Source: Pseudoalteromonas ulvae UL12
GTDB lineage: Bacteria > Pseudomonadota > Gammaproteobacteria > Enterobacterales > Alteromonadaceae
DNA: 64,000 nt
Direction: 5' to 3'
Assembly: GCF_014925405.1 (NCBI RefSeq)
Contig: NZ_AQHJ01000033.1
Span: 1 to 64,000 of the forward strand
Shown here: piece by piece, positions 20,182 to 29,299 of the stretch
How positions within the stretch are numbered: position 1 is the stretch's first letter
How the letters are laid out: every line of letters starts with the position of its first letter
Notes under the pieces: generated by a model
What the model saw: the letters and a program-made list of their open reading frames with translations, nothing else
Databases searched by the model: none
Told to the model about the DNA's origin: nothing
Made by a program: the position numbers and the translations under genes

Positions 20182-22638
20182 TTATTTACTAGAATATAGA
20201 CTATTCCACCATTGTGGTTGATCTTTTAGCTTGGCGTCAAAATAAGCAAGCATAGTATTCCACCAATGAAAGCGTTGCTCACGGGTGATAATCTGGTGAT
20301 CGGCTCCTTTGTATTCAATCAGCTCAACATCCTGATTAAGCAGTTTAAGTGCCGTGTACATGTTGTGACTTTCACCTTTAGGTACATTGGTATCGGCATC
20401 ACCGTGAATTAATAACAACGGAGTTTTCACTTTATCTGCATGAAAAACAGGACTTTGTTGGCTATATAAAGCAGAGTTATTCCATGGGAAGCTGTTTTTA
20501 GATGCTTCGCCAGAGTATAAATAACCCCACCATCCTTGCCCCCAGTAAGAGGTGATGTTTGAAATGCCAGCATGAGCAATCGATGCGCTGAACATATCGG
20601 TTTTAGTTGCAAGTAGCATAGTCATAAAACCACCATACGATGCACCTAAGTTACCCACCTTTTTGCTGTCTACAAATGGATACGCATTTAGAAAAGCGCG
20701 AGTGCCTTGCATGATATCGTCTGCGGTATGTTCCCCCCAAGCATTAACATGCTTAGCTGAAAACTCTTGGCCAAAACCTGTCGCACCTGTTGGCTGTACT
20801 ACATAAACCACGTAGCCGTTGGCAGCCCAGAAGTTAAATGGATAGCGCCCTGTGAAGCCACGTGTTACCGGAGAGGTGCCACCATAATAATAAACCAAAG
20901 CAGGGTATTGTTTGCTCTTATCTAGGTTATGAGGTAAATACACGCGGCCGCTGATTTCTACGCCAGATTTATTCGTGAAATTAAACTCTTCGAGTGCTGG
21001 GATGTCAGTATTGGCATAAAACTCACTGGCTGAATCCCATAAGGTGCTGGCTTTGTTTTTTGCAATCGTCAGAGATTGAAGTCGCTGAGGTTTACTGACA
21101 TTAGTACCCGCTGCAATTAATCGTGGTTTTTTGTTATCGCTGACACTAAAGCGATCAACAACGTCTAACTGTGTGTTCAACTTAGTAAAGCGAGTTTTAC
21201 TTTCATCAAATAAATACAGTTGTTTTGTATCTTTTTCGGTGACACTTAAAATTAAGTCGTCATTGCTAAGAGCTGTCATGCTGCCAATGGCTGGGTCAAA
21301 GCTTTTCGATAATGCGGTGACTTGTTTGCCATCAAAGCTGACAGAATAGAGTTGCCCATCATAGTTATTGGGTAACAAACCTTCTTTTATTGCCAGCCCT
21401 GCGCCATTGTTAAACGCGGGACCTGCGGTGATGTATAAGCCATCATCATGGTATTTAGCTTGATTAAAGGTGCGATACTGACCAATTAAGGTTTCTGTGT
21501 TGTCGGCTAAATTAATTTCAACCAACTCAGTGAGCATATGAGGAGGCGCTGCATAGTCTTTCAAGTTGCGGCTGACTAAGATGCTATTGCGTTCTTTGTC
21601 GAAGTCCTGCAATGAATGGCTGTGTGTCGCTGGACTAATTTGACGCGCTAAGCCAGAGCTAATATCTAGTAAATACACGTGATTACTATTGCGCGCATAC
21701 GACCAGCGATCTTCTAACCCTTGATAATGCTTGGTTAATCCTGTGTTTGTTTCTGCGGTTTTATACCATGAAAAAATAAGCGTGTTGTTATCAAAAAACT
21801 CAAAGCCACTCGCGCCAACTAATTTATCGCTGATGATACTGCTTTGTAGTGTCTTGCGGTCGAGCATGCGCAATTGACCGTCAATGGTATAAATGAGTTT
21901 TTGATTATCAGGGCTCCATGCAAAGCCACTGGCTTTAGCATTATCCCAGCTATAACGAACTTGATATTTATCATCGCGTAGCTGAGTGGTGCGAATTGCT
22001 TTGTCACCACCTTTATCACTGTAATGGCTGGTGGTAATAATCATGTCTTTGCTATCAGGTGATAAGCTTAAACCGGTGATGGTGGCGGCATCAAATAGCT
22101 GTTGTGCAGACAATGTGGTGATTTCTTCGATGAGTTGGATATTATCGTGGTCAGCTTTTCCTGCAAAATCGACATTCACCTTTTTCCAGTCAGCCACTTG
22201 CTCAGCTAATAACACAAATTGGTGTTGGCCAGTTGCTAAGTTCACATCGAGTTTGTCTTTGTTTAAAGAGTGACTTTTGCCATTAATAAACAGTGAGGCG
22301 TTATCGACACCATTAAATGTGAGTGTGCCTTGGGTAAAACGATCGACAGAGACCGTAAATTTTAGAGCTTGTAAGCCCGCGACGGTGAGTTCATTTACTT
22401 GATCAAATGGTTGCCAAGTCAACGGTTGACCAAACACTGTTACTTTTTGAGCATTATTACTTAATGTCTCAGCAAAATTGGCGAGTATCTCTTTTTGCTG
22501 AGCTGTCTCATACGGCTTGAGTAAATTATTTTCTGCAATTGGGCCCAAATAATTAATGTGTTTTTTATCTAATTCAATTGCGTGTACGTTTGCACTTAAT
22601 GCAACGGCACATGCAGTGGCTAAAATTGTTTTTAACAT
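20182..22638 (-). CDS. S9-family prolyl oligopeptidase-like peptidase, secreted
   Basis: An 818-residue serine peptidase with a signal peptide (1-20, SANVHA). The long middle region carries beta-propeller (WD40/DPP-like) repeats such as SLSPDSKDMIIT and FAWSPDNQKLIYT, which restrict access for large substrates. The C-terminal alpha/beta-hydrolase domain holds the catalytic triad S667 (GASYGGF), D749 (HGDADTNVP) and H781 (GADHQI). It should cleave short peptides in the periplasm or outside, fitting a protein-degrading marine heterotroph. It is longer than typical DPP4-like enzymes because of an N-terminal beta-sandwich of about 170 residues. Single gene. Confidence 0.9.
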   Translation of the reverse strand: MLKTILATACAVALSANVHAIELDKKHINYLGPIAENNLLKPYETAQQKEILANFAETLSNNAQKVTVFGQPLTWQPFDQVNELTVAGLQALKFTVSVDRFTQGTLTFNGVDNASLFINGKSHSLNKDKLDVNLATGQHQFVLLAEQVADWKKVNVDFAGKADHDNIQLIEEITTLSAQQLFDAATITGLSLSPDSKDMIITTSHYSDKGGDKAIRTTQLRDDKYQVRYSWDNAKASGFAWSPDNQKLIYTIDGQLRMLDRKTLQSSIISDKLVGASGFEFFDNNTLIFSWYKTAETNTGLTKHYQGLEDRWSYARNSNHVYLLDISSGLARQISPATHSHSLQDFDKERNSILVSRNLKDYAAPPHMLTELVEINLADNTETLIGQYRTFNQAKYHDDGLYITAGPAFNNGAGLAIKEGLLPNNYDGQLYSVSFDGKQVTALSKSFDPAIGSMTALSNDDLILSVTEKDTKQLYLFDESKTRFTKLNTQLDVVDRFSVSDNKKPRLIAAGTNVSKPQRLQSLTIAKNKASTLWDSASEFYANTDIPALEEFNFTNKSGVEISGRVYLPHNLDKSKQYPALVYYYGGTSPVTRGFTGRYPFNFWAANGYVVYVVQPTGATGFGQEFSAKHVNAWGEHTADDIMQGTRAFLNAYPFVDSKKVGNLGASYGGFMTMLLATKTDMFSASIAHAGISNITSYWGQGWWGYLYSGEASKNSFPWNNSALYSQQSPVFHADKVKTPLLLIHGDADTNVPKGESHNMYTALKLLNQDVELIEYKGADHQIITREQRFHWWNTMLAYFDAKLKDQPQWWNSLYSSK

Positions 22639-22894
22639 CGCTTAATTCCATCGTTTCAATTGACCTTAATATAAACATTTTTGCGTTTTGACGGCATCTT
22701 TGTGCGATAAACAGAGCGTTAATTCAGATTATTTGTTCCGAAAGCTATATTGACTGGAAATGATATCTGGTCTGTCCAGTTTGTTGTTATTGTGATGTAA
22801 ATGTTCGCTATTTAAATAAAAAATCCTTTTAACTACTTTAATTGGATATAAATAGCGTTTATAGGCTGCTATTTTGTGTTAAATGCTAAGATTC

Positions 22895-22909
22895 TGCATT
22901 TTAAATGCA
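22895..22909. promoter_or_regulatory. 15-bp palindrome upstream of dioxygenase gene
   Basis: TGCATT-TTA-AATGCA is a perfect interrupted palindrome 42 nt before the dioxygenase start. The rest of the 313-bp gap between the divergent peptidase and dioxygenase genes is AT-rich with no ORF. An operator role is a guess from position. Confidence 0.3.
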
Positions 22910-22951
22910 TTAAAATCCCTTCACTTAATTGAGCCTTGTGATAGGAATGTT

Positions 22952-23584
22952 ATGACCCTTTTAAACAACCAGAATTTATTGCAGTTACGCTTCTTAAATC
23001 AAGAGACCATTGCACAAGTAAAACCATCGTTTGATGAGCTTCCTACGAATCCTTATGCTGATGGTGCATTTCGCCTTCGTCGTTATTCGGTGATTAAAAT
23101 GATTGATGGTCAGCTAACATTGCAAGCAGCTAAAGCATTTGTGCAAAATGATGATATCAACACTTTCCAAGGGAATGTTGAACGTGTCTATGAGAATTTA
23201 TCAGAGCAGTTACTTGCCACTGAAGGGATGAAGCATATTGTCAGCGAGTTTTGTCAATTGAGTAATATCGCTTCTGACTCTGAAATTGAAATTCACCAAT
23301 TTAGAATGCTCGCGATAGAGAGCGATACGCCGCCAGCTCCTGAAGGGATCCACCAAGATGGTTTTGATCATGTTTGTGTCTGTGGTGTATCTCATGAAAA
23401 TATCGAAGGTGGCGAGCTTTTAGTATATGAAAACCGCGATGTTGATCCTTGCTTCAAAATGGCAATTAAAGATGGCATGTTTGCACTCATTAATGATCGC
23501 CATGTTTGGCACAACGCGACCCCAATGAATAAAATCGATGCTGATAAAGTCGGTTATTTAGATTGTTTTGTACTAACTGCTTAA
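22952..23584 (+). CDS. 2OG-Fe(II) dioxygenase of the free-amino-acid hydroxylase type (PF10014-like)
   Basis: A 210-residue enzyme of the small non-haem iron family whose characterised members hydroxylate or sulfoxidise free L-amino acids such as isoleucine, leucine and methionine. The iron facial triad is visible: H134-Q-D136 (GIHQDGFDHV) and a distal His in HVWHNATP (H187, or H184). The family opening NPYADGAFRLRRYS is present. I chose ATG 22952 because AGGA precedes it at the right distance; the frame is open from 22883. The next gene starts 12 nt downstream and encodes a PLP enzyme, so the two probably act on the same amino acid. Confidence 0.8.
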   Translation: MTLLNNQNLLQLRFLNQETIAQVKPSFDELPTNPYADGAFRLRRYSVIKMIDGQLTLQAAKAFVQNDDINTFQGNVERVYENLSEQLLATEGMKHIVSEFCQLSNIASDSEIEIHQFRMLAIESDTPPAPEGIHQDGFDHVCVCGVSHENIEGGELLVYENRDVDPCFKMAIKDGMFALINDRHVWHNATPMNKIDADKVGYLDCFVLTA

Positions 23585-23596
23585 GAGACTCAATAA

Positions 23597-24835
23597 ATGA
23601 ATGTAGCGGCTTTACGTCAACAGTTTCCAGCTTTAAATCAAAGCATTAATAATCAAACGCCGATTTTTTTTGATGGTCCTGGTGGCTCGCAAGTGCCACA
23701 AAGTGTGCTCGAAGCAATGAATGCTTATTTAGGGTTTTATAACTCTAATTTAGGTGGTGCGTTTTTTTCAAGTGATAAAACAGTTGCGTTAATGCAACAG
23801 GCCCGCCAAGCGGTGGCTGATTTGCTCAATGCGCCAAGTTCAGATCAAATCGTGTTTGGTGCCAACATGACTAGCCTTACGTTTAGCTTTAGTCGTGCGA
23901 TTTCAAGAGATTGGCAAGCAGGTGATGAAATTATTGTCACCAATGCAGATCACTTTTCGAATGTATCATCGTGGCAATTGGCCGCCGAAGATAAAGGTGT
24001 GACAGTCAATACAGCTTTGATAAATGAAGCTGATTGCACTTTAGATTATGCTCATTTCGAAAGCTTATTGAATGAAAAAACTAAGCTAGTTGCAGTGACA
24101 TATGCCTCAAATACCACTGGTTCGATTAATGATATTAAGCGCATTGTGGAAGCCGCACATCAAGTGGGTGCATTAGTTTACGTCGATGCTGTGCATTTTG
24201 CGCCTCATGAATTGATTGATGTTCAAGCCTTAAATTGTGATTTTTTAGCCTGTTCAGCCTATAAGTTTTTTGGTCCACATGTTGGAATTGTTTATGGAAA
24301 ACGTGAACATTTGGAAGGGTTTACGCCTTATAAAGTTGAACCGGCTAAAGATGTTATTCCTGGGCGCTGGGAAACAGGCACACAAAGTTTTGAAGGGCTT
24401 GCTGGTGTCATAGCTGCAATAGATTACATTGCGTCTATCAGTAAATTACCTTCGAGTGAATCGAGACGTGTGCGTTTAGTGGACGCATTGACTATCAGTA
24501 AACAGCATGAAATGGCTCTTAGTCAGCATTTTTTAGCGCGTCTGGCTGAATTTCCACAGATCAAACTGTTTGGTATCAATGATGTAACGCGACTGGCTGA
24601 GCGTACGCCAACATTTGCGTTAACGTTTGCGGATCATAGCCCTAATGAAGTGTCACGTTTTCTAGGTCAAGATGCAATTTGTGTCTGGGATGGAAATTTT
24701 TATGCGCAAGGGCTTTGTCAGCAATTAGGTGTGTTAGAAACCGGTGGAGTCGTACGAATAGGATGCATGCACTACAACACTGTGGCAGAAATTGATCGGT
24801 TATTTGATAAGCTTAATGAGTTAATAAACCGCTAA
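23597..24835 (+). CDS. cysteine-desulfurase-like class V aminotransferase-fold protein
   Basis: A PLP enzyme of 412 aa. The N-terminal FFDGPGGSQVPQSVLEAM and the PLP-lysine K223 (CSAYKFFGPHVG) match the cysteine desulfurase-like subfamily distinct from IscS/SufS. The active-site Cys loop of true desulfurases is not evident. It likely performs a PLP-dependent elimination, lyase or transfer reaction on an amino acid. It sits 12 nt after the dioxygenase gene, so an amino-acid hydroxylation or degradation pair is the best inference. No transporter or regulator is adjacent. Confidence 0.82.
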   Translation: MNVAALRQQFPALNQSINNQTPIFFDGPGGSQVPQSVLEAMNAYLGFYNSNLGGAFFSSDKTVALMQQARQAVADLLNAPSSDQIVFGANMTSLTFSFSRAISRDWQAGDEIIVTNADHFSNVSSWQLAAEDKGVTVNTALINEADCTLDYAHFESLLNEKTKLVAVTYASNTTGSINDIKRIVEAAHQVGALVYVDAVHFAPHELIDVQALNCDFLACSAYKFFGPHVGIVYGKREHLEGFTPYKVEPAKDVIPGRWETGTQSFEGLAGVIAAIDYIASISKLPSSESRRVRLVDALTISKQHEMALSQHFLARLAEFPQIKLFGINDVTRLAERTPTFALTFADHSPNEVSRFLGQDAICVWDGNFYAQGLCQQLGVLETGGVVRIGCMHYNTVAEIDRLFDKLNELINR

Positions 24836-24930
24836 ATAATATGGCCAGCATCAGTATCAATACTGGTGTTAGGGTCTTTTGTGTTGGTGCGAACTAGACA
24901 CGTCGTTTCTATTTAATCTCAGTTTTGGAT

Positions 24931-24979
24931 GAGAGGAGAATAGATTGAATTAAAAGTCACTATTCAGTCTATTTCTCTC
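24931..24979. other. imperfect long hairpin in intergenic region
   Basis: The 222 bp between the PLP-enzyme gene and the convergent response regulator contain GAGAGGAGAATAGATTGAAT, nearly complementary to ATTCAGTCTATTTCTCTC across an 11-nt loop (one G-T pair, a 2-nt bulge). It could be a processing or stability element, or a small RNA. There is no T run. Confidence 0.35.
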
Positions 24980-25057
24980 AAGCCAGAGATTTTCAAGGGA
25001 TATTAGGCAGTTCAACACATCAATGACGAGCCTATTGCACGTTGATTTGAGCTGAAC

Positions 25058-25669
25058 TTATGAAGTTTGAGGAGTTGTTTTCTCTTCGCTTTCGGGTAAA
25101 TATTCCAATAATTTATTATTCAGCATTTTGAAATTTATTGGTTTTAGCATGTAACCTGTGACACCTGCTTCAATGGCACTTAGGATATTGACTTGCTCCG
25201 AGTGCGAAGTCAGCATGAATACATCGGTATTCATCAATGACTCAGTGGTACGGATCACTTTTAATAAATCTAACCCCGATTTACCCTCCATTTCCCAATC
25301 CGTTATAACAATATTAAACGGGTTACTTTCTTCAGCTGCAGCGAGTAACAGTTTCAAGGCTTTATCGCCGTCAGGGGTGGTATCTATTTTACTGAAGCCA
25401 ATTTCAGAAAGTAACTTCGAAGCGACAGCTAACATAGAAGGGGCATCATCAACTAATAAGACTCGGGGCATTGCTTGAGCGGATTTCTTTTTTGAGAACT
25501 TATCAGCTTGGTGTCTGAGTTTGTTGAGCACTGAAACATAACTGATCAAATCTTTTTCGGTTTCTGCGCGTTCATCATCATTGTTACTCTTTTCTAGTTT
25601 CGCGCGATGACTCTTTATTTGCGCACTTAATAAAGCCGAGGTGAGTGTGCATTCTTTTTTTGTAAGCAT
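25058..25669 (-). CDS. CheY-like response regulator with helical N-terminal extension
   Basis: The protein (203 aa from ATG 25669) has about 65 residues of charged, probably coiled-coil sequence (SHRAKLEKSNNDDERAETEK), then one receiver domain: VLLVDDAPSML, phosphorylation Asp in IVITDWEMEGKSG, TS in FMLTSHS, and K in YMLKPINF. No output domain follows, so it signals by protein contact like CheY. The frame is open to 25753, but the ATG at 25669 begins the conserved-looking part. No kinase or chemotaxis gene is adjacent. Confidence 0.8.
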   Translation of the reverse strand: MLTKKECTLTSALLSAQIKSHRAKLEKSNNDDERAETEKDLISYVSVLNKLRHQADKFSKKKSAQAMPRVLLVDDAPSMLAVASKLLSEIGFSKIDTTPDGDKALKLLLAAAEESNPFNIVITDWEMEGKSGLDLLKVIRTTESLMNTDVFMLTSHSEQVNILSAIEAGVTGYMLKPINFKMLNNKLLEYLPESEEKTTPQTS

Positions 25670-25860
25670 AAGTTTTGTCTCAATTATCTGATGCAGATTA
25701 TTTACAGCGGTATCCCTTGTATTAGAATTAAGCACAGATTGGCAAATGCGCAAACTGTTCTAGAATGGCCAATGATCAAAAGCGAGTAGATAATTTAACC
25801 CTGTAAGGGAAGGAAAAGGATTTAGCCTAGCAATAAATGTGGGCAATGCTTGTAAGTATG

Positions 25861-25880
25861 TACCCTTTTTATCAAGGGTA
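25861..25880. other. hairpin in divergent intergenic region
   Basis: TACCCTT / AAGGGTA (7 bp) with loop TTTATC lies between the divergent CheY-like and zinc-ribbon genes. No T run follows on either strand. It might be an operator or the start of an mRNA leader. Confidence 0.25.
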
Positions 25881-25970
25881 GTGCGTGTTGTAACATCATT
25901 TTACACTTATCTATTTCCGCTCCTGCTGTGGTTGAGTGATGATGTATGAAACTCTCTATTTGGAAGTGGA

Positions 25971-26921
25971 ATGCTCTTTTTTTCATTACAACGGCAAACG
26001 TTTATATCTTCATCTCCAGCAAAGTGCAGCCAGTGCGAGAGCTCATTAAGTATGGAATGTGTGAATCAATTACATTACTTAAGCTTTGGCATTGTGCCTG
26101 TATTTCCTTATCGGTTACGTCGAAGCAAAGCCTGCTTAACGTGTTTAAACGATTCGCAGCAGCGTTCAATTGAGCTTTTTTCTTGGTGGCAAGTTGTTGT
26201 TAAGTTTATTGGTCTGGTTATTATTTTGATTGCAATGATGTTTGGTTTCGCATTTTTGCAAGCAGATAAAAAGCAACAAATGGCGATATTAGCATCACCA
26301 CAAGTGCATGATTTTTATCTGGTTGACTATAGTTTGTTTCGCCAAGAGTCATATTATCAAAAGCAGTTTTTAGTCGCGAAAGTGACCGCTGTTGATGATG
26401 AGGCTGTTTCTCTTCAGCTCGCTAACTACCGCTATCAACGACACAATCAGGTAATCAAAGCGATTAAGCTCGATAATTTGATCAAGCCAAACTATTTCAG
26501 TAAAGAACATGAGCAAGTCACGCACAGCAAACTTAAGCAGCTATTTTCAGAGGGCGCGATTTATCAAGTGCTGCGAGCGCAAGGCTTAACATTATTTGGT
26601 GGGATTGTTGAAATGCCCAGTCAACCAGAGCCCCTCTATAAAGGATTTGAGCAAAATAGAGCAAATCAAGACGGTATTTCCTTTTATCAAGATGGGCAAT
26701 TTAAAGAAGCCTTAGCCAAGTTTTTAGAGGCTGCTGAGCAAGGCGATATGCATGCTCAAGTTAATTTGGCTGAGATGTATCGTGATGGTCAAGGAGTTGA
26801 GGTTGATTTAATACAAGCTGTATTCTGGTATCAACAAGCAGCAGCGCAAGGGTATGAAAAAGCACAGGTTCAAGTCAGAAAATTATGCCTTGAACCTGCA
26901 TTATGTAAACCGCAAGACTGA
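25971..26921 (+). CDS. zinc-ribbon, single-TM, Sel1-repeat protein
   Basis: A 316-residue protein with an unusual layout. A cytoplasmic zinc-ribbon-like N-terminus has two Cys pairs (CSQC near residue 19 and CLTC near residue 56), a TM helix follows at about 75-95 (VVKFIGLVIILIAMMFGFAF), then a region without recognisable domain, and C-terminal Sel1 repeats (about 232-305, AEQGDMHAQVNLAEMYRDGQG). The Sel1 part would be periplasmic if the N-terminus is inside. GGAAGTGG precedes the ATG. The stop directly abuts the stop of the convergent hydroxylase gene. Function unknown. Confidence 0.7.
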   Translation: MLFFSLQRQTFISSSPAKCSQCESSLSMECVNQLHYLSFGIVPVFPYRLRRSKACLTCLNDSQQRSIELFSWWQVVVKFIGLVIILIAMMFGFAFLQADKKQQMAILASPQVHDFYLVDYSLFRQESYYQKQFLVAKVTAVDDEAVSLQLANYRYQRHNQVIKAIKLDNLIKPNYFSKEHEQVTHSKLKQLFSEGAIYQVLRAQGLTLFGGIVEMPSQPEPLYKGFEQNRANQDGISFYQDGQFKEALAKFLEAAEQGDMHAQVNLAEMYRDGQGVEVDLIQAVFWYQQAAAQGYEKAQVQVRKLCLEPALCKPQD

Positions 26922-27632
26922 TTATTGTTGTTCGGGTGGCTGGCCATAAATTTGTTCTGCCCGATTAAATAACACCCACGATGTTAGGATATATTTGTCG
27001 TTTGATTTTGGCACACAGCCTCGGTGTGTGTGAGTAAAATAGGCGGGGGCGATGACCATGTCGCCTTTTATTGGGTGAATTTTACGTTCTTGGTAATAAA
27101 ATTCGGTTTCTCCACCTTCTTCAACATCGTTTAAATAAAACATAAAAAGCAAAATGCGATGCAGGGCTTCATTGTGGCCAACTTGCGGATAGACTTCACT
27201 GTGCCAGTACGGGTAGCCGCCTTCATCAACTTGGTATTTTTGCGCTTGAATATTACCAAGGCGAAACAGCTGCGGCACCAAAACATGTAGTTGTGGTTTA
27301 CCCACTTCGGCGAAGTTTTCAACGGTTAAATCAACAGGTTCACCTGTTTTTGGGTGATAGACTTTTAGACCAAATGCGCCGATTAAAATAAAAAAGTGCT
27401 CTTCTAAATAGTTGAATAAATGTTTCGCGGTAGTTTGCTGGATGTGCTTGAGTTGCTCGCTGTATTCAGGGTGCATATTTAAGTAGAGGTCGCGGCTATT
27501 TTTTTTTGCTAAATCAACTCCGCCACTGGTGGTGCCGGGTTTTAAATGCGGGCTTTGTTCAAATAATTTGATAAAGTGATCACAAAAGTCAGGACTTAGT
27601 GCGCCATCATAAATTCGGATAAAGTCCGTCAT
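26922..27632 (-). CDS. prolyl 4-hydroxylase-like 2OG-Fe(II) oxygenase with HxE motif
   Basis: A 236-residue 2OG-Fe(II) oxygenase with the P4Hc-type double-stranded helix: iron ligands H144 and, two residues on, E146 (PYWHSEVYP), then FMFYLNDVEEGGETEFYY, and a distal His at 201 or 203 (YFTHTHRG), with DKYILTSWVLFNR following. The usual motif is HxD; here it is HxE, a rarer variant that some family members use. It could hydroxylate proline or another residue in a peptide or protein. It abuts the convergent zinc-ribbon gene and is divergent from the thioesterase gene, 23 nt apart. Confidence 0.8.
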   Translation of the reverse strand: MTDFIRIYDGALSPDFCDHFIKLFEQSPHLKPGTTSGGVDLAKKNSRDLYLNMHPEYSEQLKHIQQTTAKHLFNYLEEHFFILIGAFGLKVYHPKTGEPVDLTVENFAEVGKPQLHVLVPQLFRLGNIQAQKYQVDEGGYPYWHSEVYPQVGHNEALHRILLFMFYLNDVEEGGETEFYYQERKIHPIKGDMVIAPAYFTHTHRGCVPKSNDKYILTSWVLFNRAEQIYGQPPEQQ

Positions 27633-27655
27633 GCTCGTTCCTTATAAGGATTCTT

Positions 27656-28045
27656 ATGTTTATTGAAAAAATAGCCCCTCGTTTTTCTGAAACCGATGTT
27701 TTAGGGCACATCAACAATACCGTATTGCCGGTGTGGTTTGAAGCGGCACGTGTGCCTATTTTTAAGTTTTTCACCCCAAACCTTGACCCGCATCAATGGC
27801 GTTTAATTGTAGCTAAAATTGAGGTCACGTTTAAAGGGGAGCTTTTTTATGGTCAAGAAGTCGAAATTAAGACCATGATTGAGAAAATTGGCAGCAGTTC
27901 ATTTGTTATTCTGCAGCAAGCTTGGCAGCATGGGCAATGTTGTGCAGAAGGCAAAACGGTGATGGTACGTTATGATTTTTCACAAAAAAGCGCACAAGCT
28001 TTAAATGAGCAAGAGCGCAGCGCACTGGCGGATCATTTAATCTAA
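27656..28045 (+). CDS. 4HBT-fold acyl-CoA thioesterase (YbgC/FadM-like)
   Basis: A single hot-dog domain of 129 aa. The motif RFSETDVLGHINNTVLPVWFE, with its Asp and the HINN segment, is the active-site signature of 4HBT thioesterases, and FKGELFYGQEVEIKT and VMVRYDF continue the fold. It probably hydrolyses acyl-CoAs in the cytoplasm, with substrate unknown. The IS110 element is inserted immediately after its stop codon, so the protein is intact but its original downstream context has been split. Confidence 0.85.
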   Translation: MFIEKIAPRFSETDVLGHINNTVLPVWFEAARVPIFKFFTPNLDPHQWRLIVAKIEVTFKGELFYGQEVEIKTMIEKIGSSSFVILQQAWQHGQCCAEGKTVMVRYDFSQKSAQALNEQERSALADHLI

Positions 28046-28073
28046 CAAGAGACTATGGCGTCAATAGCTAATT

Positions 28074-29030
<957 letters not shown>

Positions 29031-29040
29031 CTAACTCTTG

Positions 29041-29199
29041 CTTGCATAATGCGGGTTCGAGACCCAGTAGACTATTCGAGTGTGATGCTTGGAGTCTTTT
29101 GTGGCGTTCATTCTTGTTATCGGTCTCTCAACAGAGGATCCATCGCTTAATCGAACTACCACAAAAGAGAGCTTTAGTTGCAGCTAAAGCCTGGGTCTC
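29041..29199 (-). ncRNA. candidate IS110 bridge RNA
   Basis: Read on the minus strand this segment gives, in order: a 5' hairpin (7-bp stem GCTTTAG/CTAAAGC at 29171-29190); a large loop closed by a perfect 10-bp stem (29095-29104 with 29159-29168) and topped by a small CTCT/AGAG hairpin; then a second loop (about 29044-29088) with an apical hairpin GGGT/ACCC. A 9-bp pairing of 29059-29067 with 29191-29199 could enclose the whole. The order of 5' hairpin, target loop and donor loop is that of IS621 bridge RNA. The loops carry matches to the element's ends and flanks: 29112-29119, 29152-29157 and 29069-29075. Structure was folded by eye. Confidence 0.7.
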
Positions 29200-29271
29200 A
29201 CATTACCCGAACTTGGTTTAAAAGAATAATTAGATGGGTTTATTATCCATACAAGCTGATTTATGTATGTT

Positions 29272-29296
29272 AAAAGGCGGCTAGTAGCCGCCTTTG
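29272..29296 (-). terminator. intrinsic terminator of the TraB/GumN transcript
   Basis: An 11-bp stem (AAAGGCGGCTA and its complement, 29273-29295) with a one-base centre lies just after the stop of the minus-strand TraB gene, and TTTT follows on that strand. It separates that transcript from the IS element. Confidence 0.75.
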
Positions 29297-29299
29297 TGA

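Noticed and set aside
28049..28054. CT as core dinucleotide of the IS110 element
   Set aside because: CT fits the right junction but is not found at the left one within the guide-matched window; GT is shared by both, so CT was not adopted.
29053..29065. GGGTTCGAGACCC, resembling a tRNA T arm
   Set aside because: No acceptor, D or anticodon arm surrounds it; it is part of the IS110 non-coding region and is explained by its hairpins.
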